Origin: Gluconobacter thailandicus F149-1 = NBRC 100600
Lineage (GTDB): Bacteria; Pseudomonadota; Alphaproteobacteria; Acetobacterales; Acetobacteraceae
Assembly (NCBI RefSeq): GCF_000964465.1
Contig: NZ_BANH01000040.1
Coordinates: forward strand, 1 to 64,000
Length of the DNA stretch: 64,000 nt
Direction of reading: 5' to 3'
Shown piece by piece: positions 1-8,547 of this stretch. Within the stretch, counting starts at the first letter, position 1; each line of letters starts with the position of its first letter. Position numbers and translations under genes: made by a program. The notes under the pieces were generated by a model. The model did no database searches. It was given only the letters and a program-made list of their open reading frames with translations, and had not been told where the DNA came from.

Positions 1-53
1 GAGCTTGAATCACATCAGATCGATTTTCCAAACAGGCTCTAAGGATTATGATA

Positions 54-72
54 TATATAAGATTCTTATATA
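54..72. repeat. 19-bp perfect palindrome at the end of the tetR gene
   Basis: Nine-base arms TATATAAGA and TCTTATATA flank a single central base. The right arm overlaps the stop codon (66-68) of the minus-strand TetR gene. It may help end tetR transcription or bind a protein. There is no GC stem with a U-run, so it is not a standard terminator. Confidence 0.4.
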
Positions 73-719
73 GAAACAATTCTCAAAATTGTCTCGATAT
101 TAAAGCGAATGCGTTCTGCCTGAGCTGTTTCGGACATTAGTTCCCGTTCGAAAATGATTGAACCCGTGTACTGGTTGGTGAAGTAATAGTAACTGACAGC
201 TGCGATGGTGATATTGAGCTGTACCGGGTCAACACCGTCTCGGAAGAGTCCTTGTGTCACCCCGCGCTTCAAAATTTTGTCGACCAGACCAACAAACCGT
301 CGGCTAACAATTTTGACAGGTTCTGAGGTCTTGAGATGTCGGGCCTGAGCCAGGTTTTCGCTGTTCACCAGTGAAATGAATTCTGGATTCTGGATGTAAT
401 AGTTCCAAGTGAAGCGAACGAGTCTTTCAAGAGCGTCTCTTGGGTCCAGACTATCCAGATCCAGCTTTTTTTCGGATTCCCGAATGTCGAAATAGGCGTT
501 TTCCAGCACCGTCTGGAAGAGTTTCTCTTTGCTTTCAAAATAGTGGTAAATCATGCGCTTGTTGGCATTGGCTTCCAGCGCAATCGCATCGACGCGCGCG
601 CCCTCGAGGCCGTTGCGTGCAAATTCCTTCTTTGCAGCATCAAGGATACGGCCCTTGGTGGCTTCGGCATCCCGGATACGGGGACGGGCGGGCTGTGTGT
701 CTGTGGGCTGTGCGCTCAA
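66..719 (-). CDS. TetR/AcrR family transcriptional regulator
   Basis: This 217-residue protein has an N-terminal TetR helix-turn-helix at about residues 20-65, with the typical run KGRILDAAKKEFARNG and then KRMIYHYFESKEKLF. The helical ligand-binding domain contains NPEFISLVNSENL, a pattern I associate with regulators of catabolic operons. It diverges from the aldehyde dehydrogenase gene across a 469-bp gap carrying an inverted repeat and direct repeats. By position it is the likely ligand-responsive repressor of the catabolic cluster to its right. Whether it also binds the two TAACTA operators at 4335 and 7367 is inference. The ligand is unknown. Confidence 0.9.
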   Translation of the reverse strand: MSAQPTDTQPARPRIRDAEATKGRILDAAKKEFARNGLEGARVDAIALEANANKRMIYHYFESKEKLFQTVLENAYFDIRESEKKLDLDSLDPRDALERLVRFTWNYYIQNPEFISLVNSENLAQARHLKTSEPVKIVSRRFVGLVDKILKRGVTQGLFRDGVDPVQLNITIAAVSYYYFTNQYTGSIIFERELMSETAQAERIRFNIETILRIVSI

Positions 720-1188
720 CGGAGGGTCTCGCTTTTGCTGGAACGGGCCGGAAGTTTTCCCGCTTTATGGCGAGAAATGATCAGACGTCAAAACATCACA
801 TAAAAAATCACATAGAAAAGCGATTTATATATCACTATAACGTGATTTATGAGATTTTCCGTTATGCGCTACCAAAGTAACCAGTCGGTGCAAAAGGGAG
901 TTTCCCTTCCAGGAGCGAGAAGGAGGAATTCGACGGGCAAGATGGAAGCAATATCCCAGAGCAGAAGTTTTTTCTGAAACATTCTGGGTTGAACGGCTTT
1001 CCTCTGGAGAGGCCCGTTTCCGGATATCGCCCGTCAATGAAGCGTCCCTTTTTGAAGCCGTTGGTGTGAAGAACGTTCAAGAGAATCTGTAGCGTTAAAG
1101 ATTTTGAGCTGATGACCGTCTTCTCACAGCAGAAACTGAAACGGCGATGTGTCTGCACAATCGCCAGAAAGACAGGGAGAAGCCGTCC
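720..1188. promoter_or_regulatory. Divergent control region between tetR and the catabolic cluster
   Basis: No convincing gene lies here. The AT-rich part at 790-850 holds ATCACATA at 795-802 and again at 807-814. An inverted repeat ATCAC-TATAAC-GTGAT lies at 831-846. The three ATCAC copies start at 795, 807 and 831, in steps of 12 and 24 bp. A second inverted repeat, AAGGGA-gtt-TCCCTT, lies at 894-908. These are plausible TetR operators and promoter elements. The rest, about 910-1188, looks like untranslated leader with no clear structure. Confidence 0.5.
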
Positions 1189-2685
1189 ATGAACAAGATG
1201 GCACAGAAACTGGCTCCATCCGGAGTTGCTCGTGACTTTGGATTTTTCATCGATGGTGAGTGGCGCCACGGACGTGAGATGTTCGAGCGCAAATCTCCCA
1301 GTCATGATGTTGTAGTCACGCGGATTGCACGTTGCACGGAAGAGGATCTGAACGACGCAGTGGCTGCTGCCCGCCGTGCGTTTGAAAACGGCACATGGGC
1401 TGGTCTGGCAAGTTCGGAACGTAGTGCGATCCTGTTGAAGACGGCAGAACTGCTGAAGCAGCGCCGCGACGATATTGCCTTCTGGGAAGTGCTGGAAAAC
1501 GGCAAGCCGATCTCACAGGCCAAGGCCGAGATCGACAACTGTATTTCCTGTTTCGAGATGGCTGCGGGTGCCGCACGTCTTCTGCATGGAGACAGCTTTA
1601 ACAATCTTGGCGAGAGCCTGTTCGGCATGGTTCTGCGGGAGCCGGTCGGGGTTGTTGGCCTCATTACGCCCTGGAACTTCCCGTTCATGATCCTGTGTGA
1701 GCGCGTGCCATTCATTCTGGCATCCGGCTGCACAGTTGTTGTGAAGCCAGCGGAAGTGACCAGCGCCACCACGCTGATGCTCGCCGATATTCTGACAGAA
1801 GCTGGCCTGCCAAAGGGCGTCTATAACGTCGTAACCGGCACGGGCAAAAGCGTTGGGCAGGCCCTGACGCAGCATCCGGATGTAGACATGCTCTCCTTCA
1901 CCGGCTCCACCGGGGTTGGCCGGTCCTGCATTCATGCGTCCGCAGACAGCAACCTCAAGAAGCTTGGCCTGGAGCTTGGTGGCAAGAACCCGATCGTCGT
2001 CTTCGCGGATAGTGATCTGGAAGATGCGGCCGATGCGGTGGCCTTCGGGATCAGCTTCAACACCGGGCAGTGCTGCGTCTCGTCCAGCCGCTTGATTGTC
2101 GAAGAGTCCGTGGCCGACAAGTTTGAGAAGCTGGTTGTCGCCAAGATGGAAAAGATCCGCGTGGGTGACCCGTTCGACCCGGAAACGCAGATTGGCGCCA
2201 TCACAACGGATGCGCAGAACAAAACCATTCTTGATTATATTGAGAAGGGTAAGGCCGAAGGCGCGCGCGTTCTGTGTGGTGGCAACAAGGTCGATCTGGG
2301 TCGTGGGCAGTACATCGCGCCAACGCTCTTCACGAATGTGAAGCCGGACATGTCGATTGCGACAGACGAAATCTTTGGTCCTGTGCTGTCAGTCTTCCGG
2401 TTCGGCACCCTTGAAGAAGCGATCTCCCTGGCCAATGACACGGCTTATGGTCTGGCGGCGTCTGTCTGGACGAAGGACATCAGCAAGGCCCTGAAGGTGA
2501 CACGCAAGGTTCAGGCCGGGCGCTTCTGGGTCAACACGATCATGGCTGGCGGCCCCGAAATGCCGCTGGGTGGTTTCAAGCAGTCCGGCTGGGGCCGTGA
2601 AGCGGGGATGTACGGAGTGGAGGAATACACCCAGATCAAATCCGTTCACGTCGATCTCGGTAAACGGACGCACTGGATCTCCTGA
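1189..2685 (+). CDS. NAD(P)-dependent aldehyde dehydrogenase
   Basis: It oxidises an aldehyde to the carboxylic acid with NAD(P)+, in the cytoplasm. The 498-residue length is normal for the ALDH superfamily. Visible motifs are PWNFP (cofactor domain), ELGGKNP with the general base Glu262, GQCC with nucleophile Cys296, and EIFGPVL near the C-terminus. I chose the ATG at 1189 because a GGGAGA ribosome site lies just upstream; the ATG at 1147 would add 14 residues not typical of the family. The GMC oxidoreductase gene starts one base after this stop codon, so the two enzymes probably act in sequence (alcohol, aldehyde, acid). The natural substrate cannot be read from the sequence. Confidence 0.92.
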   Translation: MNKMAQKLAPSGVARDFGFFIDGEWRHGREMFERKSPSHDVVVTRIARCTEEDLNDAVAAARRAFENGTWAGLASSERSAILLKTAELLKQRRDDIAFWEVLENGKPISQAKAEIDNCISCFEMAAGAARLLHGDSFNNLGESLFGMVLREPVGVVGLITPWNFPFMILCERVPFILASGCTVVVKPAEVTSATTLMLADILTEAGLPKGVYNVVTGTGKSVGQALTQHPDVDMLSFTGSTGVGRSCIHASADSNLKKLGLELGGKNPIVVFADSDLEDAADAVAFGISFNTGQCCVSSSRLIVEESVADKFEKLVVAKMEKIRVGDPFDPETQIGAITTDAQNKTILDYIEKGKAEGARVLCGGNKVDLGRGQYIAPTLFTNVKPDMSIATDEIFGPVLSVFRFGTLEEAISLANDTAYGLAASVWTKDISKALKVTRKVQAGRFWVNTIMAGGPEMPLGGFKQSGWGREAGMYGVEEYTQIKSVHVDLGKRTHWIS

Positions 2686-2686
2686 T

Positions 2687-4279
2687 ATGACTGGTTTCGA
2701 TTACGTTGTCGTTGGTGGCGGCTCGGCAGGATGTGTTCTTGCCGCCCGTCTTTCCCGAAACCCGGCGGTGCGCGTCTGCCTGATTGAAGCAGGCAAGCGT
2801 GACACCAATCCGCTCATTCACATGCCGGTTGGTTTTGCGAAAATGACGACAGGTCCCCTGACATGGGGGCTTGTCACCACACCGCAGAAACACGCCAACA
2901 ATCGCCAGATTCCGTATGTGCAGGCGCGTGTTCTGGGTGGTGGGTCTTCCATCAATGCCGAGGTCTTCACGCGTGGTCACCCGTCCGATTTCGATCGGTG
3001 GGAAGAGGAGGGGGCAGACGGCTGGGGATTCAAAAACATCCAGAAGTACTTCATTCGCTCCGAAGGAAATTCTATTCTTGCCGGATCATGGCACGGAACG
3101 GATGGTCCACTTGGCGTGTCGAACCTGGATTGCCCGAACCCCGTCAGCCGCGCCTTCGTGCAGAGCTGTCAGGAAATCGGTATTCCGTACAACCCTGACT
3201 TTAACGGTCCAGTTCAGCAGGGCGCTGGTATTTATCAGCTCACTGTTCGCAATAACCGCCGCTGCTCCACGGCCGTTGGCTATTTGCGTCCAGCCCTGAA
3301 GCGGAAAAATCTGACGGTCATTACTGGCGCAACGGTTCTGAAGATTGTCTTTGAAGGCAAGCGGGCCGTTGGCGTTCAGTACGTGGCTGACAGGCAGGTT
3401 CATACCGCCCGTGCAGAGCAGGAAGTGCTTGTCACGTCCGGTGCAGTCGGAACGCCAAAGCTGATGATGCTGTCTGGTGTTGGTCCCGCTGCGCACCTGA
3501 AAGAACACGGGATTCCGGTTGTTCATGATCTGCCAGGTGTCGGCCAGAACCTTCAGGACCACTTTGGTGTCGATATCGTCGCCGAGCTGAAAGGCCATGA
3601 CAGTTTCGACAAGTACAACCAGTTCAAGTGGATGATGTGGGCTGGTCTGCAATATTCGCTGTTCGCAAGTGGCCCCGTTGCCTCGAACGTCGTGGAAGGG
3701 GGAGCCTTCTGGTACGGCGATCCGGCTGCAAGTTGCCCGGATCTTCAGTTCCATTTCCTTGCAGGTGCAGGCGCGGAAGCGGGTGTGGCCTCCGTGCCAA
3801 AAGGAACGTCAGGTATTACGCTCAACAGCTATACGCTCCGTCCAAAAGCGCGCGGGTCCGTCACGCTGCGTTCATCAGATCCGCGGGAAGCGCCGATTGT
3901 GGATCCGAACTTCCTTGGACATCCGGATGACCTGCGGACCACGGCAGAAGGCGTTCGCCTGAGCTATGAGATGTTCGGCAGTCATTCGCTGCAGAAATAC
4001 ATCCGTAAAGTCTGCCTGCCAGAAGGTGGTGGCCGCACGATCAAAGCTTATGAGGAGTATGCCCGACAGCAGGGGCGCACATCCTATCATCCGACCTGTA
4101 CCTGCAAGATGGGCCGGGACGAGATGGCTGTGGTTGACCCGCGACTGCATGTGCACGGTCTGGAAGGCATCCGGATTTGTGACAGTTCGGTCATGCCCTC
4201 GTTGCTCGGGTCCAACACCAATGCGGCAACAGTCATGATTGGTGAACGAGCGGCGGATTTCATTCTGGGGAATGCCTGA
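2687..4279 (+). CDS. GMC family FAD-dependent alcohol (choline-type) dehydrogenase
   Basis: A 530-residue flavoprotein of the glucose-methanol-choline family. The N-terminal FAD-binding motif is VVVGGGSAGCVLAARLS, and the second family signature is near SGAVGTPKLMMLSGVGP. The C-terminal catalytic region has HPTCTCKMG with His468 as catalytic base and GSNTNAATVMIGE with Asn510/Asn512. Members oxidise a primary alcohol to the aldehyde and pass electrons to a quinone or other acceptor. It starts one base after the ALDH stop, so translational coupling is likely. A longer in-frame start at 2570 lies inside the ALDH gene and is rejected. An 89-bp gap with its own operator separates it from the next gene. 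Confidence 0.92.
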   Translation: MTGFDYVVVGGGSAGCVLAARLSRNPAVRVCLIEAGKRDTNPLIHMPVGFAKMTTGPLTWGLVTTPQKHANNRQIPYVQARVLGGGSSINAEVFTRGHPSDFDRWEEEGADGWGFKNIQKYFIRSEGNSILAGSWHGTDGPLGVSNLDCPNPVSRAFVQSCQEIGIPYNPDFNGPVQQGAGIYQLTVRNNRRCSTAVGYLRPALKRKNLTVITGATVLKIVFEGKRAVGVQYVADRQVHTARAEQEVLVTSGAVGTPKLMMLSGVGPAAHLKEHGIPVVHDLPGVGQNLQDHFGVDIVAELKGHDSFDKYNQFKWMMWAGLQYSLFASGPVASNVVEGGAFWYGDPAASCPDLQFHFLAGAGAEAGVASVPKGTSGITLNSYTLRPKARGSVTLRSSDPREAPIVDPNFLGHPDDLRTTAEGVRLSYEMFGSHSLQKYIRKVCLPEGGGRTIKAYEEYARQQGRTSYHPTCTCKMGRDEMAVVDPRLHVHGLEGIRICDSSVMPSLLGSNTNAATVMIGERAADFILGNA

Positions 4280-4334
4280 AGACAATGTTTTCAGGCGCTT
4301 CCTCGCAAACGACATATTTTTACGCGACCAAAAG

Positions 4335-4352
4335 TAACTAATAAGATAGTTA
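4335..4352. promoter_or_regulatory. 18-bp operator-like inverted repeat before the CoA-transferase gene
   Basis: The sequence is TAACTA-ATAAGA-TAGTTA, perfect 6-bp arms with a 6-bp centre, ending 16 bases before the ATG at 4369. The same arms with the same spacing occur at 7367-7384 before the acyl-CoA dehydrogenase gene. Size and symmetry suit a TetR-type dimer. Position over the promoter or leader suggests repression. The regulator is not proven. Confidence 0.65.
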
Positions 4353-4368
4353 TATTGGATCAGAGGCA

Positions 4369-5940
4369 ATGACCAAGACCAGAACCGCAGCAGAAGCCGT
4401 CAGTCTCATCAAGGACGGGGTCACCATCGCAATCAACGCGTCGTCCGGCCTCCTGTGCCCCGATGACGTTTTGAAAGCTCTTGGTGAGCGTTTCGAAAAA
4501 GAAGCCGCGCCGAAAAACCTGACGACAATCCATCCGATTGCGACGGGGGACATGTTCGGAACAAAGGGCGTGGATCACCTTGCCCAGCCTGGCATGATCC
4601 GGAAGATCATTGGTGGGTCTTACCCGTCTGGTCCGAGCAATGCGGAGCCACCGCTCATCTGGCAGCGCATTCTGGCCGAAGACGTGGCGGCTTATAATCT
4701 CCCATCCGGCGTTATTTTCGACATGCTGCGAGAAGGTGCGGCACTACGTCCCGGTGTGCTGACGAAGGTTGGCCTCGATACGTTTGTAGACCCGAAACGG
4801 GAAGGCGGTGCGATGAATGCGTCCGCACGGGCTAACCCGATCGTGCGTCACATGGACTTCGAGGGCGAAGACTGGCTGTATTTTCCGGCGCTGAAACCGG
4901 ATGTGGCAATCATTCGCGCTTCGACAGCGGACGAAAATGGCAACCTGACATTCGAGCAGGAAGGCGCCACGCTGGGCGCGATGGAAATGGCATTGGCGGC
5001 TCATAATAACGGCGGCCTAGTCATCGCGCAGGTTCGCTGCGTAGCAGAGCAGGGCACGCTGAAACCGCATGATGTCAAGGTACCGGGTATTCTCGTGGAC
5101 GTTGTCGTGGAAGCCCCCGATCAGCTTCAGACGACTGCCACGCCTTACGACCCTGCAATTTCCGGCGAGATTTTCCGGCCTCTATCGTCCTTCGCCATTC
5201 CGGACTTCAACCCGGGCAAGGTCATTGCACGACGAGTAGCGCAGGAACTGAAGGATGGCTGGGCCGTCAATATCGGGTTCGGTATTTCCGCGAATGTGCC
5301 GCGCATCCTGCTGGAGGAAGGCCTGCATGGCAGCGTGACGTGGGTCATCGAGCAGGGACCTGTCGGTGGTGTTCCACTGCTGGACTTCAAGTTCGGCTGT
5401 GCGAGTAATGCCGAGGCGTTCGTCGCCTCTCCCCATCAGTTCAGCTACTTCCAGGCTGGCGGCTTTGACTGCTCCCTGCTGTCCTTCCTTGAGATCGGGG
5501 CTGATGGATCGGTCAATGTCAGCCGCCTTGCTGCCACGCCGCATCGCACCGCGGGCGCAGGCGGGTTTGTGGACATTACGGCACGCGCCAAGCGCATCAT
5601 CTTCTCAGGCAATTTTAATGCCGGTGCCAAGATGTATATCGAGGACGGTCGGCTGGTGATTGATCGGGAAGGCAAGATTTCCAAGATCGTGCCGGAAGTG
5701 GATCAGGTCAGCTTCTCGGGGCCTAGAGCGACTGAAACAGGGCAGGACGTGACGTATGTGACGGAACGCTGTGTTCTCAAGCTTCTGAATGGTGAACTGA
5801 CGGTTACGGAAATCGCACCGGGCATTGATCTGCAGAAAGACGTGCTCGATCAGGCTTCTACGCCGCTGAAGGTTTCTCCTGAACTGAAGGAAATGGATGC
5901 CGTTCTGTTCAGGGATGCCGTGATGGGTCTCCGGCTCTGA
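4369..5940 (+). CDS. Family I acyl-CoA transferase (YdiF/propionate CoA-transferase-like)
   Basis: The 523-residue single chain fuses the two halves (alpha and beta) of a SCOT-type CoA-transferase, as in propionate CoA-transferase and YdiF. Such enzymes move CoA from a donor such as acetyl- or succinyl-CoA to a free acid through a glutamyl-CoA thioester. The candidate catalytic residue is Glu328 in VIEQGPVGG, at the position expected for this family. N-terminal CoA-binding features include DGVTIAINASSG and IHPIATGDMFGTKG. In this cluster it would activate the acid made by the ALDH to an acyl-CoA for the acyl-CoA dehydrogenase. An operator repeat sits just upstream. Exact acid specificity is unknown. 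Confidence 0.88.
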   Translation: MTKTRTAAEAVSLIKDGVTIAINASSGLLCPDDVLKALGERFEKEAAPKNLTTIHPIATGDMFGTKGVDHLAQPGMIRKIIGGSYPSGPSNAEPPLIWQRILAEDVAAYNLPSGVIFDMLREGAALRPGVLTKVGLDTFVDPKREGGAMNASARANPIVRHMDFEGEDWLYFPALKPDVAIIRASTADENGNLTFEQEGATLGAMEMALAAHNNGGLVIAQVRCVAEQGTLKPHDVKVPGILVDVVVEAPDQLQTTATPYDPAISGEIFRPLSSFAIPDFNPGKVIARRVAQELKDGWAVNIGFGISANVPRILLEEGLHGSVTWVIEQGPVGGVPLLDFKFGCASNAEAFVASPHQFSYFQAGGFDCSLLSFLEIGADGSVNVSRLAATPHRTAGAGGFVDITARAKRIIFSGNFNAGAKMYIEDGRLVIDREGKISKIVPEVDQVSFSGPRATETGQDVTYVTERCVLKLLNGELTVTEIAPGIDLQKDVLDQASTPLKVSPELKEMDAVLFRDAVMGLRL

Positions 5941-5984
5941 ACGCGCCGGGCCGCATTTTCCGTGAGTGGAGTCTGAAAGAAGTC

Positions 5985-7244
5985 ATGACAGTCGACGATC
6001 ACAGTTTCCTGACAGGTCTGTTCAATGCAGCCATTACCGCCGCGGATGCAGACCTTATACTGGCTGCCAATCTGCCAGAACGCCCAAAGGGCAAGACGGT
6101 GGTGGTTGGAGCCGGAAAGGGCGCAGCCCAGCTCGCCGCAGCGTTCGAGCGCGTATGGGGTGGTCCGCTGGAGGGGGTGGTCGTCACCCGTTATGGCTAT
6201 GGCTACCCCACGAAACAGATCCGTGTTCTGGAGGCCGCTCACCCCGTCCCGGATGAAGCTGGTCTGGCTGCGACGGCTGCCCTGTTCGAAGCTGTGCGGG
6301 GACTGGGTCCGGATGATCTGGTCGTCGCTCTGATCTGCGGTGGTGGGTCGGCGTTGCTGCCGAGCCCACCAGAAGGCTTTACGCTGGAAGATGAAGCAGA
6401 ACTCAGCCGGGTTCTTCTGTCATCTGGCGCGCCGATCTCCGTCATGAACATCATTCGAAAGCAGTTTTCGGGCATTAAGGGCGGCCGTCTGGCTGCTGTC
6501 GCTGCCCCGGCAAAAGTGGTCTCACTCGTGGTTTCGGATGTCCCGTTCGATGATCCGGCGCAGGTTGCGTCCGGCCCAACAGTGCCCGACACAAAGACCC
6601 GTGAAGATGCAAGGCATATGGCCAAGGCCTGGAAGCTGGCTCTTCCGCCAAAGGTGCAGGCCTGGCTTGACGGGGACCTCGGACAGGCGCCCCGGCCTGA
6701 TGATCCGGCATTCGCCGGGCATGAAGTCCGGATCGTGGCGTCGGCTCATCTGTCTCTGGAAGCAGCGGCAGCGGCGTCCCGGAATCTCGGCATTCCCGCC
6801 GTTATCCTGTCCGATGCGATCGAAGGGGAAGCGCGGGATGTCGGGAAGGTTCATGCGGCGATTGCCCGTGAGGTCAGTATCCGCAATCAGCCTTTTCAGA
6901 AGCCGGTCGTCATCCTGTCGGGTGGCGAAACAACGGTGACCCTGCGTGGGCGCGGGCGCGGCGGACGCAATACAGAGTTTCTTCTGTCCTTTGCGCTCGC
7001 GGCTGAAGGCCTGCCTGTTTCCGCGCTTGCGGCGGATACGGACGGAATTGACGGGTCTGAGGATAACGCCGGGGCCTTTGCAGATGGGGAGAGCATGGGG
7101 CGGCTAAGGGAGCGTGGGATCAACCCGTCCGTCCTGCTGGCGGAAAACGATGCCTATACTGCTTTTGAGGCCTTGGATGATCTGTTTGTTCCAGGTCCAA
7201 CGGGAACAAACATCAATGATTTTCGCGCTATTCTGCTGAGGTAG
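5985..7244 (+). CDS. Glycerate 2-kinase / MOFRL family protein
   Basis: A 419-residue member of the GckA/TtuD family, older name hydroxypyruvate reductase, with the GCK domain followed by the C-terminal MOFRL domain. Visible family features are VVGAGKGAAQLA near residue 40, CGGGSALL, VLSGGETTVTLRGRGRGGRN and the end FVPGPTGTNINDF. The usual reaction phosphorylates D-glycerate to 2-phosphoglycerate with ATP. It follows the CoA-transferase by 44 bp and is probably cotranscribed. Its presence implies that the pathway releases glycerate, or hydroxypyruvate/tartronate semialdehyde that is reduced to glycerate, into lower glycolysis. Confidence 0.9.
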   Translation: MTVDDHSFLTGLFNAAITAADADLILAANLPERPKGKTVVVGAGKGAAQLAAAFERVWGGPLEGVVVTRYGYGYPTKQIRVLEAAHPVPDEAGLAATAALFEAVRGLGPDDLVVALICGGGSALLPSPPEGFTLEDEAELSRVLLSSGAPISVMNIIRKQFSGIKGGRLAAVAAPAKVVSLVVSDVPFDDPAQVASGPTVPDTKTREDARHMAKAWKLALPPKVQAWLDGDLGQAPRPDDPAFAGHEVRIVASAHLSLEAAAAASRNLGIPAVILSDAIEGEARDVGKVHAAIAREVSIRNQPFQKPVVILSGGETTVTLRGRGRGGRNTEFLLSFALAAEGLPVSALAADTDGIDGSEDNAGAFADGESMGRLRERGINPSVLLAENDAYTAFEALDDLFVPGPTGTNINDFRAILLR

Positions 7245-7366
7245 AAAAAGATGGCGAAGTAAAAACTGTTGTTGAGCGAGAACGAATTCATTCTGGTTAT
7301 TACGACTATCAAGTTCTTTTGATTTCATAATGCAGAATGGCCTTGAAAACAGATTAGCCAACATAC
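7245..7366. promoter_or_regulatory. Promoter region of the acyl-CoA dehydrogenase unit
   Basis: The 160-bp gap after the glycerate kinase is clearly AT-richer than the flanking genes. It contains a possible -35 element TTGAAA at 7343-7348 and ends in the perfect operator palindrome described separately. A new transcription start here is likely, which would give a second unit of the same regulon. Confidence 0.4.
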
Positions 7367-7384
7367 TAACTAACCGGTTAGTTA
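7367..7384. promoter_or_regulatory. 18-bp perfect palindrome operator before the acyl-CoA dehydrogenase gene
   Basis: TAACTAACCGGTTAGTTA is a perfect palindrome, ending 20 bases before the ATG at 7405. Its outer six bases on each side are identical to those of the repeat at 4335-4352, with the same overall length. This looks like a TetR-family dimer site controlling both transcription units. Confidence 0.75.
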
Positions 7385-7404
7385 TCAATTAAGGGAATCG
7401 GGTT

Positions 7405-8547
7405 ATGTTTCTCAATGAAATTCAGGAGCAGGTTCGCGAAACCACGCGGTCTTTCGTGGATGAAGTCATTCGTCCTGCTGCTGAGGCCCTCGACCGCGAA
7501 GAGCGTTTCCCGGCCGAAATCTATGAAGAAATGGGCCGTCTGGGCCTGTTCGGCATTGCTGTTCCGGAAGAGCTGGGTGGGCCTGGTTTCGATACCCTGA
7601 CCTATGCCGTCGTGATGGAAGAACTGTCCCGCGGCTACGCCAGCGTTGCCGACCAGTGCGGTCTGGTGGAACTGATTTCCACACTGCTGGTGCGTCACGG
7701 CACGGATGAGCAGAAAGCCCTTTTGCCAGACATTCTCTCCATGAAGCGCAAAGTCGCTTACTGCATCACCGAGCCGGAAGCTGGCACAGATGTGTCCGGT
7801 ATCCGCACCACCGTAGAGCGGGATGGAGATGGCTGGGTTCTGAATGGCGGCAAAATCTGGATCCATAATGCTCCGGTAGCGGATCTCGGGTTCGTTCTGG
7901 CTCGGACCGACAAGGAAGCCGGCAACCGTGGCATGTCCATCTTCATTGTGGACCTGCACGCCAAGGGTGTTGAGCGCGGCCCGAAGGAACACAAGATGGG
8001 CCAGCGCGCGAGCCAGGTCGGTGCGCTTGATTTCACCAATGTGCGTCTGGGTTCTAACGCCCTTCTGGGCGAGATGAACCGTGGCTTTCACATGATGATG
8101 AGCGTGCTGGACAAGGGGCGCGTTGGTATTGCAGCGCTCGCCGTTGGTATTGCACAGGCTGGGCTGGAAGCTGCTGTGGATTATGCCGGAACGCGTAAGC
8201 AGTTTGGCAAGCACATCTCGGAATTCCAAGGCGTTCAGTGGCTTCTGGCCGATATGGCCAAGGACATCGAAGCTGCCCGTCTGCTGGTCCATTCCGCAGC
8301 TGTGAAAATTGACAACGGGCAGGATGCTACACGCTCCTGCTCCATGGCGAAGTGCTTTGCCGGTGACATGGCGGTGGCCCGTACGGCCGATGCGGTGCAG
8401 GTTTTCGGCGGGTCTGGCTATATCCGTGGCTTTGAAGTCGAGCGCCTGTATCGCGACGCCAAGATCACGCAGATCTACGAAGGCACGAACCAGATCCAGC
8501 GCATGATCATCGCGCGTGAACTGCTCAAGAAGGGCGCCCGTGCATGA
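7405..8547 (+). CDS. Acyl-CoA dehydrogenase, short-chain type
   Basis: A 380-residue FAD enzyme that removes two hydrogens from the alpha and beta carbons of an acyl-CoA and passes electrons to ETF. Family signatures are CITEPEAGTDVSG in the middle domain, FGGSGYIRGFEVERLYRD, and the catalytic glutamate in YEGTNQIQ near the C-terminus. Its length and the position of that Glu fit short-chain or branched-chain members. The genes for its electron acceptor (etfB, etfA, ETF-QO) follow in the same run. No enoyl-CoA hydratase or thiolase is encoded nearby, so this is not a complete beta-oxidation operon. It overlaps the next gene by 4 bp. Confidence 0.93.
   Translation: MFLNEIQEQVRETTRSFVDEVIRPAAEALDREERFPAEIYEEMGRLGLFGIAVPEELGGPGFDTLTYAVVMEELSRGYASVADQCGLVELISTLLVRHGTDEQKALLPDILSMKRKVAYCITEPEAGTDVSGIRTTVERDGDGWVLNGGKIWIHNAPVADLGFVLARTDKEAGNRGMSIFIVDLHAKGVERGPKEHKMGQRASQVGALDFTNVRLGSNALLGEMNRGFHMMMSVLDKGRVGIAALAVGIAQAGLEAAVDYAGTRKQFGKHISEFQGVQWLLADMAKDIEAARLLVHSAAVKIDNGQDATRSCSMAKCFAGDMAVARTADAVQVFGGSGYIRGFEVERLYRDAKITQIYEGTNQIQRMIIARELLKKGARA

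Noticed and set aside
862-1305. 147-residue minus-strand frame in the tetR-ALDH gap
   Set aside because: It runs into the ALDH gene, has no family features and no clear ribosome site. The gap is better read as a control region.
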